Shown here: piece after piece, positions 10,628 to 20,501 of the stretch
Position numbering within the stretch: position 1 is the stretch's first letter
Layout: the number at the start of each line of letters is the position of its first letter
Assembly (NCBI RefSeq): GCF_019968905.1
Contig: NZ_CP079946.1
Coordinates: 8,529,356-8,593,355, forward strand
Reading direction: 5' to 3'
Length of the DNA stretch: 64,000 nucleotides
From: Corallococcus sp. EGB
GTDB taxonomy: Bacteria; Myxococcota; Myxococcia; Myxococcales; Myxococcaceae
Notes under the pieces: model-generated
The model's database searches: none
Told to the model about the DNA's origin: nothing
The model's input: only the letters and a program-made list of their open reading frames with translations
Translations under genes and position numbers: made by a program

Positions 10628-13582
10628 ATGACACGCGTCCCCACCTCCCCGCCCCCGGGCGGCTCCCTCCTGGTGCGCGCCCTGCTGCTCGTGGCCGCGC
10701 CGCTCCTGCTGCTCTCCTCCTGCTATCAGGCCACCACCGTGGACTGCCCCGCGGGGCTGGTGTGTCCGGACGGCATGAAGTGCGCCGCCAACCAGGCCAC
10801 GTGCATCTCCACGGACTGCGGCGACGGCGTCATCCAGGACCACGAACAATGTGACGACGGCAACGTCGTGGACGGCGACGGCTGTAGCCACGACTGCCAG
10901 TCCACCGAGACGTGTGGCAACGGCGTCGTGGACCGGGTCACCAACGAGAAGTGCGACGACGGCAACACGGAGGACGGCGACGGGTGCAGCGCGGACTGCA
11001 AGTCCAACGAGCTGTGCGGCAACGGCGTCACGGACACGGCCGTGGGCGAGAAGTGCGACGACGGCAACAACACCAGCGGCGACGGCTGCAGCGCGGACTG
11101 TCTGTCCAACGAGACGTGCGGCAACGGCTACACCGACCCCTCGAAGGGGGAGAAGTGCGACGACGGCAACACCGTCAGCGGCGACGGGTGCAGCGCGGAC
11201 TGCCTCTCCCAGGAGAGCTGCGGCAACGGCTACGTGGACGTGGCCAAGGGTGAGAAGTGCGACGACGGCAACAACATCAACGGCGACGGGTGCAGCTCCG
11301 ACTGCAAGTCCAACGAGACCTGCGGCAACGGCGTCCTCGACACCATCAAGGGTGAAATCTGCGACGACGGCAACAACGTCAGCGAGGACGGGTGCAGCGC
11401 GGACTGCCGCTCCGCGGAGGGCTGCGGCAACGGCGTGCGCGACGGCGAGGAGCAGTGCGACGACAAGGGCGAGTCCGCCACCTGCAACATCAACTGCACC
11501 GTGCGCGTCTGCGGCGACGGCATCGTCAACCGGACCGCGGGCGAGCAGTGTGACGACAAGGGCGAGTCCGCCTACTGCAACGCCAACTGCACGCTGCGCG
11601 CCTGCGGCGACGGCGTGGTGAACACGTCGGCCGGCGAGCAGTGCGACAACCCCGGCCCCGTCAACAGCCCCACCTGCGACGCGGACTGCACCATCGCCTT
11701 CTGCGGCGACGGCTTCACCAACGCCACGCGCGGCGAGCTGTGCGACACGGCTGGCAACTCCCGCACCTGCAACGCGGACTGCACGCCCGCGGCCTGCGGC
11801 GACCGGTTCCTCAACACCGCGGCGGGCGAGCAGTGCGACGACGGGCCCAACTCCCCCATCTGCGACGTGGACTGCACGCCCGTGGCCTGCGGCGACGGCG
11901 TCACCAACACGGCGGCGAAGGAGCAGTGCGACGACGGCAACACGCGCGACGACGACGACTGCCTGAGCACCTGCAAGCCGAACATCTGCGGCGACGGCGT
12001 GGTCAACGTCAACGGGCCGGACCGCCCGGAGTCCTGCGACGACGGCAACACCCGGACGGAGACCGCGTGCGACTACGGCACCGCCACCTGCGAGGCGTGC
12101 AGCAGCGACTGCAAGACGCGGCTGGAGCTGAAGGGCAACGTCTGCGGCGACAACGTCAAGGACGCCACCCACGAGGCCTGTGACGACGGCAACACCGAGA
12201 CCGAGGACGCCTGCCCCTACGGCACCGCCACCTGCAAGGTGTGCCGCTTCGACTGCAAGGAGGTCCTGTCGCGCACGGGCAACGTCTGCGGCGACAACGT
12301 CAAGGACGCGGACCACGAGGTCTGCGACGACGGCAACACCAAGACGGAGACCGCCTGCCCCTACGGCCAGGCCGACTGCCAGGCCTGCCGCAATGACTGC
12401 CAGGAGACCCTCACGCTCCACGGCAACGTCTGCGGCGACGGCGCCAAGGACCCGAACCCCGCCAACGAGGTCTGCGACGACGGCAACACCAAGACGGAGA
12501 CCGCCTGCCCCTACGGCACCGCCACCTGCCAGGTGTGCCGCGGCGACTGCAAGGAGATCCTGACGGTGAAGGGCAACGTCTGCGGCGACGGCGTGGCGGA
12601 CCTGGCCCACGAGACCTGCGACGACGGCAACCTCATCACGGAGACCGCCTGCCCCTACGGCCAGGCCAGTTGCAAGCGGTGCAGCAGCGACTGCCAGACG
12701 ATCCTCAACCTCCAGGGCAACGTCTGCGGCGACGGCGTGCAGGACGTCAGCTCCGCCAACGAGGTCTGCGACGACGGCAACACCGTCACGGAGTCCTCGT
12801 GCCCCTACGGTCAGGCGAGCTGCAAGGTGTGCCGCGGTGACTGCAAGGAGCTCATCCCCGCCACGGGCAACGTCTGCGGCGACGGCGTCCTGGACTCGGC
12901 CCATGAGACCTGTGACGACGGCAACCTCATCACGGAGACCGCCTGCCCCTACGGCCAGGCCAGCTGCAAGCGGTGCAGCAGCGACTGCCAGACGGTCCTC
13001 AACCTCCAGGGCAACGTCTGCGGCGACGGCGTCGTGGACTCGACCCGCGAGACCTGCGACGACGGCAACCCCACCTGCGGCTCGTGCAGCGCGGACTGCC
13101 AGCTGAAGACGCTCCGGGCGGCGACGGGCACCATCACGGCCTCCGCCAGCACGAACATGAATGACGGGGAGACGTTCACCATCAGCGACGGCCTCAACAC
13201 CCCCGTCACCTTCGAGGTGGACCGCGACAACAAGCTCAAGAACCCCGCCAATCAGCGGGTCGCCCTGTCCAACACGGGCACCACGCCCGCGACGCAGGTC
13301 GCGCTCATCATCCGGGACGCCATCAACGCGGTGACGGATCCCTTCGAAATCACGGCGACGGTCGGCACCAACAGCACCATCGTGAACCTGACCCACAACC
13401 TGAAGGGCACCATCGGCAACCAGGCGATGACCGAGAAGATCTCCAACGTCGACTTCAAGGTGAACGGGATGAACGGCGGCGCCGGCTACGACTGCACCGA
13501 GGGCAAGGCGTGCGTGGCGGACGAGGACTGCCAACACGACCTGGTGTGTGGGGCCAGCAAGACCTGCGTCCCCGCGCCCTGA
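10628..13582 (+). CDS. DUF4215 cysteine-rich repeat lipoprotein
   Basis: A 984-residue secreted protein, third in the operon (12-base gap). The signal peptide ends in lipobox LLSSC, so it is probably an outer-membrane lipoprotein. I count 20 tandem repeats of the Myxococcus Cys-rich (DUF4215) type, each starting CGNG/CGDG and containing EKCDDGN and C-x-x-DC. The first 13 are short (about 35 residues); the rest are longer and carry TETACPYG and CKVC segments. Repeats are likely disulfide-stapled and possibly calcium-binding (acidic CDDGN motifs). After residue 835 there is a non-repeat beta-rich domain ([20 protein letters not shown] ...) and a final Cys cluster. Stalk or adhesin role inferred. 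Two blocks are nearly identical in DNA (see repeat entry). Confidence 0.9.
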   Translation: MTRVPTSPPPGGSLLVRALLLVAAPLLLLSSCYQATTVDCPAGLVCPDGMKCAANQATCISTDCGDGVIQDHEQCDDGNVVDGDGCSHDCQSTETCGNGVVDRVTNEKCDDGNTEDGDGCSADCKSNELCGNGVTDTAVGEKCDDGNNTSGDGCSADCLSNETCGNGYTDPSKGEKCDDGNTVSGDGCSADCLSQESCGNGYVDVAKGEKCDDGNNINGDGCSSDCKSNETCGNGVLDTIKGEICDDGNNVSEDGCSADCRSAEGCGNGVRDGEEQCDDKGESATCNINCTVRVCGDGIVNRTAGEQCDDKGESAYCNANCTLRACGDGVVNTSAGEQCDNPGPVNSPTCDADCTIAFCGDGFTNATRGELCDTAGNSRTCNADCTPAACGDRFLNTAAGEQCDDGPNSPICDVDCTPVACGDGVTNTAAKEQCDDGNTRDDDDCLSTCKPNICGDGVVNVNGPDRPESCDDGNTRTETACDYGTATCEACSSDCKTRLELKGNVCGDNVKDATHEACDDGNTETEDACPYGTATCKVCRFDCKEVLSRTGNVCGDNVKDADHEVCDDGNTKTETACPYGQADCQACRNDCQETLTLHGNVCGDGAKDPNPANEVCDDGNTKTETACPYGTATCQVCRGDCKEILTVKGNVCGDGVADLAHETCDDGNLITETACPYGQASCKRCSSDCQTILNLQGNVCGDGVQDVSSANEVCDDGNTVTESSCPYGQASCKVCRGDCKELIPATGNVCGDGVLDSAHETCDDGNLITETACPYGQASCKRCSSDCQTVLNLQGNVCGDGVVDSTRETCDDGNPTCGSCSADCQLKTLRAATGTITASASTNMNDGETFTISDGLNTPVTFEVDRDNKLKNPANQRVALSNTGTTPATQVALIIRDAINAVTDPFEITATVGTNSTIVNLTHNLKGTIGNQAMTEKISNVDFKVNGMNGGAGYDCTEGKACVADEDCQHDLVCGASKTCVPAP
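12605..13032 (+). repeat. Near-identical intragenic duplication in the DUF4215 gene
   Basis: Positions 12605-12738 and 12899-13032 (134 bases each) differ at about four positions by eye and are offset by exactly 294 bases, i.e. 98 codons or two repeat units. This indicates a recent duplication or gene conversion within the array. Confidence 0.85.
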
Positions 13583-13599
13583 GCGCCGCTCCCATGCGG

Positions 13600-13627
13600 G
13601 GGCCTCCCTCGTGGAACAGGGAGGTCC
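13600..13627 (+). terminator. Possible terminator after the kinase operon
   Basis: A 10-base stem (13600-13609 with 13618-13627, one G-U pair; core CCTCCCT/AGGGAGG) with an 8-base loop lies 18 bases after the DUF4215 stop. No T-tract follows. The remaining bases to 13808 hold no gene. Confidence 0.4.
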
Positions 13628-13808
13628 CACGCGTTGACGCACCGGGCCATGTCTTGCGTTGCACGCGAGCGGGCCTGCGTGCATGGGTGGGGGGACGTGC
13701 GGTTGACTTCACTGTCGTGGGGGTGGTGAACCGGTGGCCCCGGGCAGTCGCGGGCCCGGTGGGCTTGCAGCGGTCGTGAACCCCGCTTGCCGCGTCTGGA
13801 GCCACAAC

Positions 13809-16244
13809 ATGCTGACCCCTCCCCGTCGTCACCGCCGGAGCCCCTGGCTCACGCGGTGGCATCCCCTCGTCGCCGTGGGCTTCGCCTCCGCGCTGGTCTC
13901 CTGCGCTTCCCCGGCAACGCCTGACGAAGCCCCCGCCCCCGCGGCCCCCGCCGTGGAGGACATCGCGCAGCGCGAGCAGGAGCTCACCTGGACGCTGGGC
14001 GCGAAGTACGACGCCACGCAGGCCAACATCGACTTCAACGTCTACTCGTCGCGCGCCACGCGCATCGAGGTGTGGATCTACAAGACGGCCCAGGGCGCTC
14101 AGGAGTCCGTGAGCTATGTGATGACGAAGAACGCGACGACCAATGTCTGGTCCAAGTCCGTCTCCGTCGCCACGCTGAAGAACACCTATGGCATTACCGG
14201 CACCGTCTATTACGGCTACCGCGCGTGGGGTCCCAACTGGACCTACAGCTCCACCTGGAGCAAGACGAACAACACGGTGGGCTTCGTCGCGGACGTGGAC
14301 GCCGCGGGCAACCGCTTCAACCCGAACAAGCTCTTGTGGGACCCGTACGCGCTGGAGCTGTCCCACGATCCGGTGAACCCGAACAACGCGGACGCCACGG
14401 TGTTCGCGTCCGGCCCGCTGCACCGCTACAAGGACAGCGGCCCGTACGCGCCCAAGGGCATCGTGCTGGCGCCGGACACCACGGCCACCGGCACCAAGCC
14501 CACGCGCGCCTTCAAGGACGACATCGTCTATGAGGTGCACCTGCGCGGCCTGACGAAGCAGGACACCGGCTCCGGGTTGGATGCCGCCTGTCTGGGCACC
14601 TACAAGACGGCGGGTCAGAAGGCGGCGCAGCTGGCGGCGCTGGGCGTGACGGCGGTGGAGTTCCTGCCGCTGCATGAGACGGACAACGGCAACAACGACA
14701 AGGTCGCGAGCACCACGGGCGACAACTACTGGGGCTACATGAGCCTCAGCTACTTCGCGCCGGACCGCCGCTACGCGTGCGACCAGACGCCGGGCGGCCC
14801 CACGCGCGAGTTCAAGACCATGGTGAAGGCGTTCCACGACGCCGGCATCAAGGTGCTGGTGGACGTGGTCTACAACCACACTGGCGAGGGCGGCGGGTGG
14901 ATCAACGGCGACCCGAGCACGTACAACGTCATGTCGTACCGGGGCCTGGACAACCCCACGTACTACAGCCTGACGAAGGACATGCAGTTCAACTGGGACA
15001 ACACGGGCGTGGGCGGCAACTTCAACACGTTCAACCCCGTGGCCCGGAACGTCATCCTGCATTCGCTGTCGTACTGGAAGGACACGCTGGGCGTGGACGG
15101 CTTCCGGTTCGACCTGGCGTCGGTGCTGGGCAACATCTACGAGCACGAGACGGCCACGCACAGCGGCTACGAGTACAACCGCGACAACCCGAACACGGCG
15201 CTCAATCAAATCACCACGCAGTTGGATCCACGTCCGGAAGCGGGCGGCGCGGGCACGGACTTCATCGCGGAGCCGTGGGCCATTGGCGGCAACTCCTACC
15301 AGGTGGGCAACTTCCCGGCGAAGTGGCGGGAGTGGAACGGCGCGTTCCGCGACGTCTTCCGCAAGGACCAGAACCAGCTGGGCGTGGAGCCCGTGCTGCC
15401 GTCGGACCTGGCCACGCGCTTCGCGGGCTCGTCGGACCTGTATGGGGATACGAATGACGGCCGCAAGCCGGCCGCGTCCGTGAACTTCATGGTGGCCCAC
15501 GACGGCTTCACCCTGAAGGACCTGTACTCGTGCAACAGCAAGAACAACGGCCAGGCGTGGCCCTACGGCCCGTCCGACGGCGGCGAGGACAGCAACCACA
15601 GCTGGGACCAGGGAGGCAACGCGCTGCTCCAGCGGCAGGCGGCGCGCAACGGCATCGCGTTCCTGATGCTGAGCGCGGGCGTGCCCATGATCACGGGCGG
15701 CGACGAGTTCCTGCGCACGCAGTACTGCAACAACAACGCGTACAACCTGGACTCGGACAAGAACTGGCTGAACTACACGTGGAACACGGACCAGACCAAC
15801 TTCCGCGCGTTCACGCAGAACCTCATCGCGTTCCGCAAGGCGCACCCGGCGCTGCGTCCGGCGGCGTTCTACGCCACGACGGACGGCAACGGGAACGTGA
15901 TGGAGCAGCACCGCTGGTTCAAGCCGGATGGCTTCATGCCGGACGCGCCGTACTTCAACGACCCGAGCAAGCACGCGCTGGCCTACCGCATCGACGCGAC
16001 GGAGTTCGGTGAGACGACGGTGAACGCCATCTACGTCGCGTACAACGGCTGGTCCGACTCCGTGAACTTCCTGCTGCCGTGGCCGGGCAATGGCAAGCAG
16101 TGGTACCGCGTGACGGACACCTGCTCGTGGGCCGAGGGCCCGAACCAGGTGGTGCTCAATCCGGGCAGCGCGCAGCTGATTGGCGGCGAGGCCGCGAACT
16201 ACGGCGTGTGCGGCCGCGGTCTGCTGGTGCTGGTGGCCAAGTAG
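13809..16244 (+). CDS. Secreted isoamylase-type glycogen debranching enzyme (GH13)
   Basis: An 811-residue protein. ATG 13809 is chosen because it puts a lipoprotein signal at the N-terminus (lipobox LVSC near residue 35). Domains in order: N-terminal CBM48-like beta sandwich (about 50-190), then the GH13 (beta/alpha)8 barrel with region I VLVDVVYNHT, nucleophile region GVDGFRFDLA, acid/base region DFIAEPWAIGG and region IV NFMVAHDGFT, then a C-terminal beta domain. The order and the large Asn-rich inserts match Pseudomonas-type isoamylase, which hydrolyses alpha-1,6 branches of glycogen and amylopectin. Export suggests use on external or prey glycogen rather than internal storage. A strong terminator follows. 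Monocistronic. Confidence 0.92.
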   Translation: MLTPPRRHRRSPWLTRWHPLVAVGFASALVSCASPATPDEAPAPAAPAVEDIAQREQELTWTLGAKYDATQANIDFNVYSSRATRIEVWIYKTAQGAQESVSYVMTKNATTNVWSKSVSVATLKNTYGITGTVYYGYRAWGPNWTYSSTWSKTNNTVGFVADVDAAGNRFNPNKLLWDPYALELSHDPVNPNNADATVFASGPLHRYKDSGPYAPKGIVLAPDTTATGTKPTRAFKDDIVYEVHLRGLTKQDTGSGLDAACLGTYKTAGQKAAQLAALGVTAVEFLPLHETDNGNNDKVASTTGDNYWGYMSLSYFAPDRRYACDQTPGGPTREFKTMVKAFHDAGIKVLVDVVYNHTGEGGGWINGDPSTYNVMSYRGLDNPTYYSLTKDMQFNWDNTGVGGNFNTFNPVARNVILHSLSYWKDTLGVDGFRFDLASVLGNIYEHETATHSGYEYNRDNPNTALNQITTQLDPRPEAGGAGTDFIAEPWAIGGNSYQVGNFPAKWREWNGAFRDVFRKDQNQLGVEPVLPSDLATRFAGSSDLYGDTNDGRKPAASVNFMVAHDGFTLKDLYSCNSKNNGQAWPYGPSDGGEDSNHSWDQGGNALLQRQAARNGIAFLMLSAGVPMITGGDEFLRTQYCNNNAYNLDSDKNWLNYTWNTDQTNFRAFTQNLIAFRKAHPALRPAAFYATTDGNGNVMEQHRWFKPDGFMPDAPYFNDPSKHALAYRIDATEFGETTVNAIYVAYNGWSDSVNFLLPWPGNGKQWYRVTDTCSWAEGPNQVVLNPGSAQLIGGEAANYGVCGRGLLVLVAK

Positions 16245-16258
16245 CGAGGAGGCCGTGG

Positions 16259-16292
16259 AGGGCCCGGCGCGCCGTCCTGGCGGCCGGGCCCT
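16259..16292 (+). terminator. Terminator hairpin after the isoamylase gene
   Basis: AGGGCCCGGC (16259-16268) pairs perfectly with GCCGGGCCCT (16283-16292) across a 14-base loop, 14 bases after the stop, followed by TTCGCGTTT. Confidence 0.65.
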
Positions 16293-16336
16293 TCGCGTTT
16301 GGAGCGGGCGTGACGGCGGGCCGGTATAAGGCCGGC

Positions 16337-16996
16337 ATGGCCCAGGACGACAGCGCGGTGGTGAAGCGGCTCCAGCAGGAGGACGCGTTCGAGAACGAGA
16401 CGTTCGAGGGGTTGGACCTCCAGAACGTGGACCTGGGCGACAAGGAGTTCTACCGGTGCACGTTCCTGAACTGTGAGTTGCAGGAGGGCCGGTGGAAGGA
16501 CGCGCTCCTGGAGGCGTGCGTGTTCCAGGGCTGCAACCTGACGCGCGCGAACTTCAACGCCATCCGGCTGCGGGGCGTGCGCTTCGAGGGCTCGAAGCTG
16601 ATGGGCATCGACTGGACGGGCGTGGCGCCGAACCCGGAGGTGGGCTTCGAGGAGTGCGGCATGCCCTACAGCTCGTTCGTGGGGCTGAGCCTGCGCCAGA
16701 CGTCCTTCGTGCGCTGCGTGGCGCGCGAGGCGAACTTCTTCGACATGGACCTGACGGACGCGGACTTCACCGGCGCGGACCTCACCGGGAGCAACTTCCG
16801 GGGCTGCACGCTCACCCGGACGGACTTCTCCGGGGCCACGGGCCTGGTGCTCATCCCCGCACAGAACCGGCTGAAGGACACGCGCATCCCGCAGGACACG
16901 GCGATGTCCGTGGTCCATGAGCTGGGGATGCTCGTGGAGGGCTACCACGCGAAGACGGGACGCGGAGGGGCGAAGAAGCCGGGAGCGAAGCGGTAA
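16337..16996 (+). CDS. Pentapeptide-repeat protein
   Basis: A 219-residue cytoplasmic protein from ATG 16337 (MAQDDSAVVKRLQQED). It has a run of A(D/N)LXX-like pentapeptides: FEGLDLQNVDLGDKEFYRC, CNLTRANFNAIRLRGVRFEG and, most clearly, ADFTGADLTGSNFRGCTLTR. These fold as a right-handed quadrilateral beta-helix. Members such as Qnr/MfpA mimic DNA and bind gyrase, but many have no known role, and nothing here indicates gyrase protection. The C-terminus ends in a basic tail (GRGGAKKPGAKR). It is convergent with modC, with 21 bases between stops and no evident terminator. Function unassigned. Confidence 0.85.
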   Translation: MAQDDSAVVKRLQQEDAFENETFEGLDLQNVDLGDKEFYRCTFLNCELQEGRWKDALLEACVFQGCNLTRANFNAIRLRGVRFEGSKLMGIDWTGVAPNPEVGFEECGMPYSSFVGLSLRQTSFVRCVAREANFFDMDLTDADFTGADLTGSNFRGCTLTRTDFSGATGLVLIPAQNRLKDTRIPQDTAMSVVHELGMLVEGYHAKTGRGGAKKPGAKR

Positions 16997-17017
16997 TGGA
17001 GGGCACGCCGTGAGACG

Positions 17018-18142
17018 TCAGGTCGCGGCTCGGCCGGGCATCGCGGGTGAGGCCGTGCTCGGCCTCCGGACATCCTGGAGCAGGCGGCGGCAGGAGGAGG
17101 ACTTCACCGCGAGGTACACGCGCAGCCCCGGCGCGACGCCCAGCTCGCGCACGGCGGAGCGCGTGAGGCGGACCACCCAGTGCACGCCCGCCACGTCCAC
17201 GTGGGCGGCGGACTCCCCTGCCCCCGCTTCCTCCAGCTTCGTCACCGCGCCCTCGAGCACGTTGCGCGCGGAGACGCCGGTCAGCGGACCGGTGGACAGC
17301 AGGATGTCCTCGGCGGGCACCGCGTATGCGGCGCGGGTGCCTGGGGGCAGCTCCGGCGCATCCGGCACCCAGAGCGACAGACCTTCCGTGACACGCAGCT
17401 GTGTCCCCCCGGACGCGGGATGCTCCAGCGTCCCTTCCAGGATGTTCTCCTCGGGCTCCCCCGTGAGCAGTCCTCGCGCCACCGTGCCCAGCACCGTGTC
17501 CGCCGGGCCCACGGCCTTCACCGCGCCGCCGTCCAGGAGCAGGGCCTCGCGGGCCAGGGCCCGGGCCTCACCGAGCTGGTGGGTGACGTAGAGCAGGGGC
17601 ACCCGGGCTTCATCGCGCACGCGCAGGAGGTACGGCAGCACGCGCTCCTTCAATGCGACGTCCAATGCGGCCAGCGGCTCATCCAGCAGCAGCAGTGCCG
17701 GATCCGTGGCGAGCGCCCGTGCCAGCGCGACCCGCTGCTTCTCCCCCCCGGACAGCGTCACCGGGTAGCGATGCAACAGCGGCTCCAGCTCCAGCAGGTG
17801 CACCGCTTCGTCCACGCGCGACGGACGTCCGGCGCGCACGCCGAAGCGCACGTTCTGTCCGGCGGTGAGGTGCGGGAAGAGCAACGCGTCCTGCGGCACG
17901 TAGCCCATGCGGCGCGCTTCGGGCGGCACGTCGACACGAGCGGCCGTGTCGAGGAGCACGCGCCCCTCCACCACGACACGCCCCGTGGCGCCGCGCCGCA
18001 GCCCCGCGAGCACCTCCAGCAGCGACGTCTTCCCGGAGCCCGAGCGCCCCAACACCGCCACCGACGCGGACGTGAAGCGCGCCTCGACCTCCAGCGCGAA
18101 GCGAGCCAGGGGCAGCCGCAGGGACAGCTCCAGCTGACTCAA
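17018..18142 (-). CDS. modC: Molybdate ABC transporter ATP-binding protein
   Basis: A 374-residue ATPase energising molybdate uptake. Walker A GRSGSGKTS at about 33-41, signature LSGGEKQR, Walker B LLLLDEP, and a switch His in YVTHQ are all present. After residue 230 there is a regulatory Mop/TOBE-type domain (VSARNVLEGAVTKLEEAGAG ...) typical of ModC, which binds oxyanion and trans-inhibits transport. The start is a TTG at 18142 that overlaps the modB stop (TTGA); this keeps the family N-terminus SQLELSLRLPLARFALEVEA. Third gene of modABC. The C-terminal 20 residues (LQDVRRPSTASPAMPG) look unconserved. Confidence 0.9.
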   Translation of the reverse strand: MSQLELSLRLPLARFALEVEARFTSASVAVLGRSGSGKTSLLEVLAGLRRGATGRVVVEGRVLLDTAARVDVPPEARRMGYVPQDALLFPHLTAGQNVRFGVRAGRPSRVDEAVHLLELEPLLHRYPVTLSGGEKQRVALARALATDPALLLLDEPLAALDVALKERVLPYLLRVRDEARVPLLYVTHQLGEARALAREALLLDGGAVKAVGPADTVLGTVARGLLTGEPEENILEGTLEHPASGGTQLRVTEGLSLWVPDAPELPPGTRAAYAVPAEDILLSTGPLTGVSARNVLEGAVTKLEEAGAGESAAHVDVAGVHWVVRLTRSAVRELGVAPGLRVYLAVKSSSCRRLLQDVRRPSTASPAMPGRAAT

Positions 18143-18816
18143 GCGAGCCCCCGGGCCCCGCGCCGGCGCGTCACCACTTCCGTCACGTACATGGCCCCGA
18201 ACGCGAGCACCACGGAGACGCCCGCGAGCTTCAGCGCCTCCGCGTCCTGCCCCACCTGCGTGCGCTGGAAGATGGCCAGGGACAGCGTCTGCGTGCTCCC
18301 GGGGATGTTGCCCGCCACCAGCACCGTCGCGCCGAACTCGCCCAGCGCCCGTGAGAACGCGAGCAGCGCGCCCGTGAGCACTCCGCGCCACGCCAGTGGC
18401 AGCGTCACCCGGAAGAAGGCCCGCGTCCGCGTGTCCCCCAGCGTGCGCGCCACCGCCACCAGCCGTGGATCCACCTCCTCGAAGCCCGCTCGCGCGGAGC
18501 GCACCAGCAGCGGGAACGCCATCACCGCGCTCGCCAGCACCACGGCCTTCGGCGTGAACACCACCTCCACGCCCAGCGCATCCAGCAGTCGCCCCAGCAC
18601 CGAGTCCCTCGCCAGCAGCTCCAGCAGCACCAGGCCCACCGCCGTCGGAGGCAGCACCAGCGGCAGGGCCAGCAATGTCTCCACCACTCCGCGCCCCGGC
18701 CCCTTCCAGCGAGCGAGCGCGTACGCCGCCGCCACGCCCGGGACCAGGATGAGCGCCGTGGAGAGGGCCGCCACCGCCACCGTGAACAGCACCAGCCCCA
18801 TCAGCCCTTCGTCCAT
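18139..18816 (-). CDS. modB: Molybdate ABC transporter permease
   Basis: A 225-residue inner-membrane protein with five or six transmembrane helices (first VLFTVAVAALSTALILVPGV; last around VSVVLAFGAMYVTE). The coupling-loop EAA motif is visible as ARTLGDTRTRAFFRVTLPLA, and the conserved LAFSRALGEFGATVLVAGN is diagnostic for ModB/CysT-type permeases. ATG 18816 overlaps the modA stop by one base (TGATG), and its stop overlaps the modC TTG start, so the three genes are translationally coupled. Confidence 0.93.
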   Translation of the reverse strand: MDEGLMGLVLFTVAVAALSTALILVPGVAAAYALARWKGPGRGVVETLLALPLVLPPTAVGLVLLELLARDSVLGRLLDALGVEVVFTPKAVVLASAVMAFPLLVRSARAGFEEVDPRLVAVARTLGDTRTRAFFRVTLPLAWRGVLTGALLAFSRALGEFGATVLVAGNIPGSTQTLSLAIFQRTQVGQDAEALKLAGVSVVLAFGAMYVTEVVTRRRGARGLA

Positions 18817-19709
18817 CACGGCGCGGGGCGCCCCTTGCCCGCGTCCGGAGCCCCGCCGCGAGTCCCGGCCGGTGCGCCCTCGAGCACGCCTGCGTCCAAC
18901 GCCGCCGCGCCGCCCGAAGCGCCAGACGCCGTGCCCGTCACGCCGGCGTCCGGCGCCGCCTTCGCCGCGCTCGCATCCAGGAAGCCCAGCCGTCGGAACT
19001 CCTTCCGCGCGTCCTCCGTCTGGAGGAAGCGCACGAACGCGAGCCCTCCCTTCGGCGACCGGCCCTGCGTCAGCGCCGCCGCCGGATACACGATGCGCGG
19101 CGCGTCTCCCTCCGGCACCGTGAACACCCCCCGCACCTTCCTGGAGCCCGCCGCGTCCGTCGCGTACACCACGCCCGCGTCCGCCCGCCCCGCCTCCACC
19201 GCCGCCAGCGCGGCCCGCACATCCACCGCCGGCACCACGCGCGGCGCCACGTCCGCCCATACGCCCGCCTTCGTCAGCCAGGCCTTCGCGTACACCCCCG
19301 CCGGCACCGCCGCCGGCTCCGCCAGCACCACCCGCTTGAGCCCCTTCAGGCCCGCCGGCCCCGAGACCTTCAGCGTCGACCCCGCCGGCACCACCACCAC
19401 CAGCCGGTTGGACAGCAGGTCCACCCGCGAGCCCGCCTGCACGAGCCCTGCCCGGTCGACCGAGTCCATCTTCGCCTCGTCCGCGGAGAGGAACGCATCC
19501 GCCGGCGCCCCCGCCACCACCTGGCGTGCCAGGTCGCTCGACGCCCCGAAGGCGAACCGCACCCGGTGCCCCGACGCCTGCTGGAACGCCGGTGCGAGCG
19601 CCTGGAGCGCGTCCGTCGTGCTCGCCGCCGCGAACACCAGCACCTCCTCCGCTCGCGCCGACGACACCGCCACCCACGCCAGCAACAGTCCCCACCATGC
19701 GTGTCGCAT
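18816..19709 (-). CDS. modA: Molybdate ABC transporter periplasmic-binding protein
   Basis: 297 residues from ATG 19709 (GGGAGGAACGGGTG upstream). Signal peptide MRHAWWGLLLAWVAVSSARA precedes EEVLVFAAASTTDALQALAP, the conserved ModA start in which the FAAAS(L/T) loop contacts the oxyanion. Type II periplasmic-binding fold follows, including SSDLARQV and the DVRAALAAVEAGRADAGVVY hinge region, ending with VRFLQTEDARKEFRRLGF. After the domain there is an extra tail of about 50 residues rich in Ala, Gly and DAG units, unusual for ModA and perhaps a cell-wall or partner tether. First gene of modABC, divergent from the MarR gene. Confidence 0.92.
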   Translation of the reverse strand: MRHAWWGLLLAWVAVSSARAEEVLVFAAASTTDALQALAPAFQQASGHRVRFAFGASSDLARQVVAGAPADAFLSADEAKMDSVDRAGLVQAGSRVDLLSNRLVVVVPAGSTLKVSGPAGLKGLKRVVLAEPAAVPAGVYAKAWLTKAGVWADVAPRVVPAVDVRAALAAVEAGRADAGVVYATDAAGSRKVRGVFTVPEGDAPRIVYPAAALTQGRSPKGGLAFVRFLQTEDARKEFRRLGFLDASAAKAAPDAGVTGTASGASGGAAALDAGVLEGAPAGTRGGAPDAGKGRPAP

Positions 19710-19799
19710 CACCCGTTCCTCCCGCGCCCCCGGTGCCCCCCGAGGCTCTTTGGAGCCTACAAGTTGACCGGCCCGCACCCCGCCGCTAATGAATACTCT

Positions 19800-20294
19800 G
19801 TGTCACGGAATATCCACAAAGAGGATGAAGCGCTCACGAAGGACATCGACCGGATGCACGAGTTGATGTTCTCGCTGGGCCGTCGCCGTTCCCTCCGTGA
19901 CCCCATCGCCAGCACCTGCGAGCAGTTCCAGTTCACGCCGCCCCAGGTGCACGCCCTGCTGTGGCTGGGCCTGGACGGCTCGCTCACCATGGGGGAGCTG
20001 GCCCGGCGACTGGGCGTCACCGAAAAGACCGTCACCGGCGTCATGGACCGCCTGGAGCGCGAAGGTCACATCGTCCGCGAGCGCGGTGAGAACGACCGGC
20101 GCATCGTGCGCTGCCGGCTCACCGACAAGGGCAAGCAGACCTTCTCCAAGCTCGACCGCTCCATGCACCGCGCGATGGGCGTGGTGATGGGCATGCTCGA
20201 CCCGGATGACCGCCAGGCCCTCTTCCGCGTCCTGGAGAAGGTGCTCCTCAAGCTGGACGCCGCCACGCCGGACCCCCCCGCGTCCGGAACCTGA
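19800..20294 (+). CDS. MarR-family transcriptional regulator
   Basis: 164 residues from a GTG at 19800; the start is uncertain. ATG 19854 (MHELMFSLGRRR) has AAGGAC upstream, but starting there would cut the first helix of the fold. The winged-helix core is clear: FTPPQVHALLWLGLDGSLTM, GELARRLGVTEKTVTGVMDR (recognition helix), then wing REGHIVRERGENDRRIVRCR and LTDKGKQTFSKL. MarR proteins are dimeric repressors relieved by small ligands. It diverges from modA with only 90 bases between starts, so it may also influence molybdate uptake, though no ModE-like site is seen. Ligand unknown. Confidence 0.85.
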   Translation: MSRNIHKEDEALTKDIDRMHELMFSLGRRRSLRDPIASTCEQFQFTPPQVHALLWLGLDGSLTMGELARRLGVTEKTVTGVMDRLEREGHIVRERGENDRRIVRCRLTDKGKQTFSKLDRSMHRAMGVVMGMLDPDDRQALFRVLEKVLLKLDAATPDPPASGT

Positions 20295-20501
20295 GCCCCT
20301 CAGCACCCACCCGCCGCCCCGGATACACCTTCAGTGCGGCACTGTGTCCGCGATGACAGGTTTCACCGTGCGCGGAGGACGAACAACCCAGCGAGTTGCC
20401 ACGGTGCGTATCGCCCGGGGAGGATGTCTCAAGACACAATGCGGAAGATGATCCGGCTGGGGTCCGCGACGAACACGGAGCGGCCGGTGGGAGGCATACG
20501 G

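Noticed and set aside
10800-13100. Regular repeats resembling a CRISPR array
   Set aside because: Repeats are in-frame codons of DUF4215 units, have no constant repeat with unique spacers, and no cas genes are nearby.
10583-13684. A 1033-codon minus-strand frame opposite the DUF4215 gene
   Set aside because: It is the antisense of the repeat gene. Its Val/Ala-rich repetitive product arises from the GGC/GAC-rich codons of the real gene.
16337-16996. Quinolone-resistance (Qnr) pentapeptide protein
   Set aside because: The repeat run is short and irregular and the Qnr loop features are not visible, so only the generic family is called.
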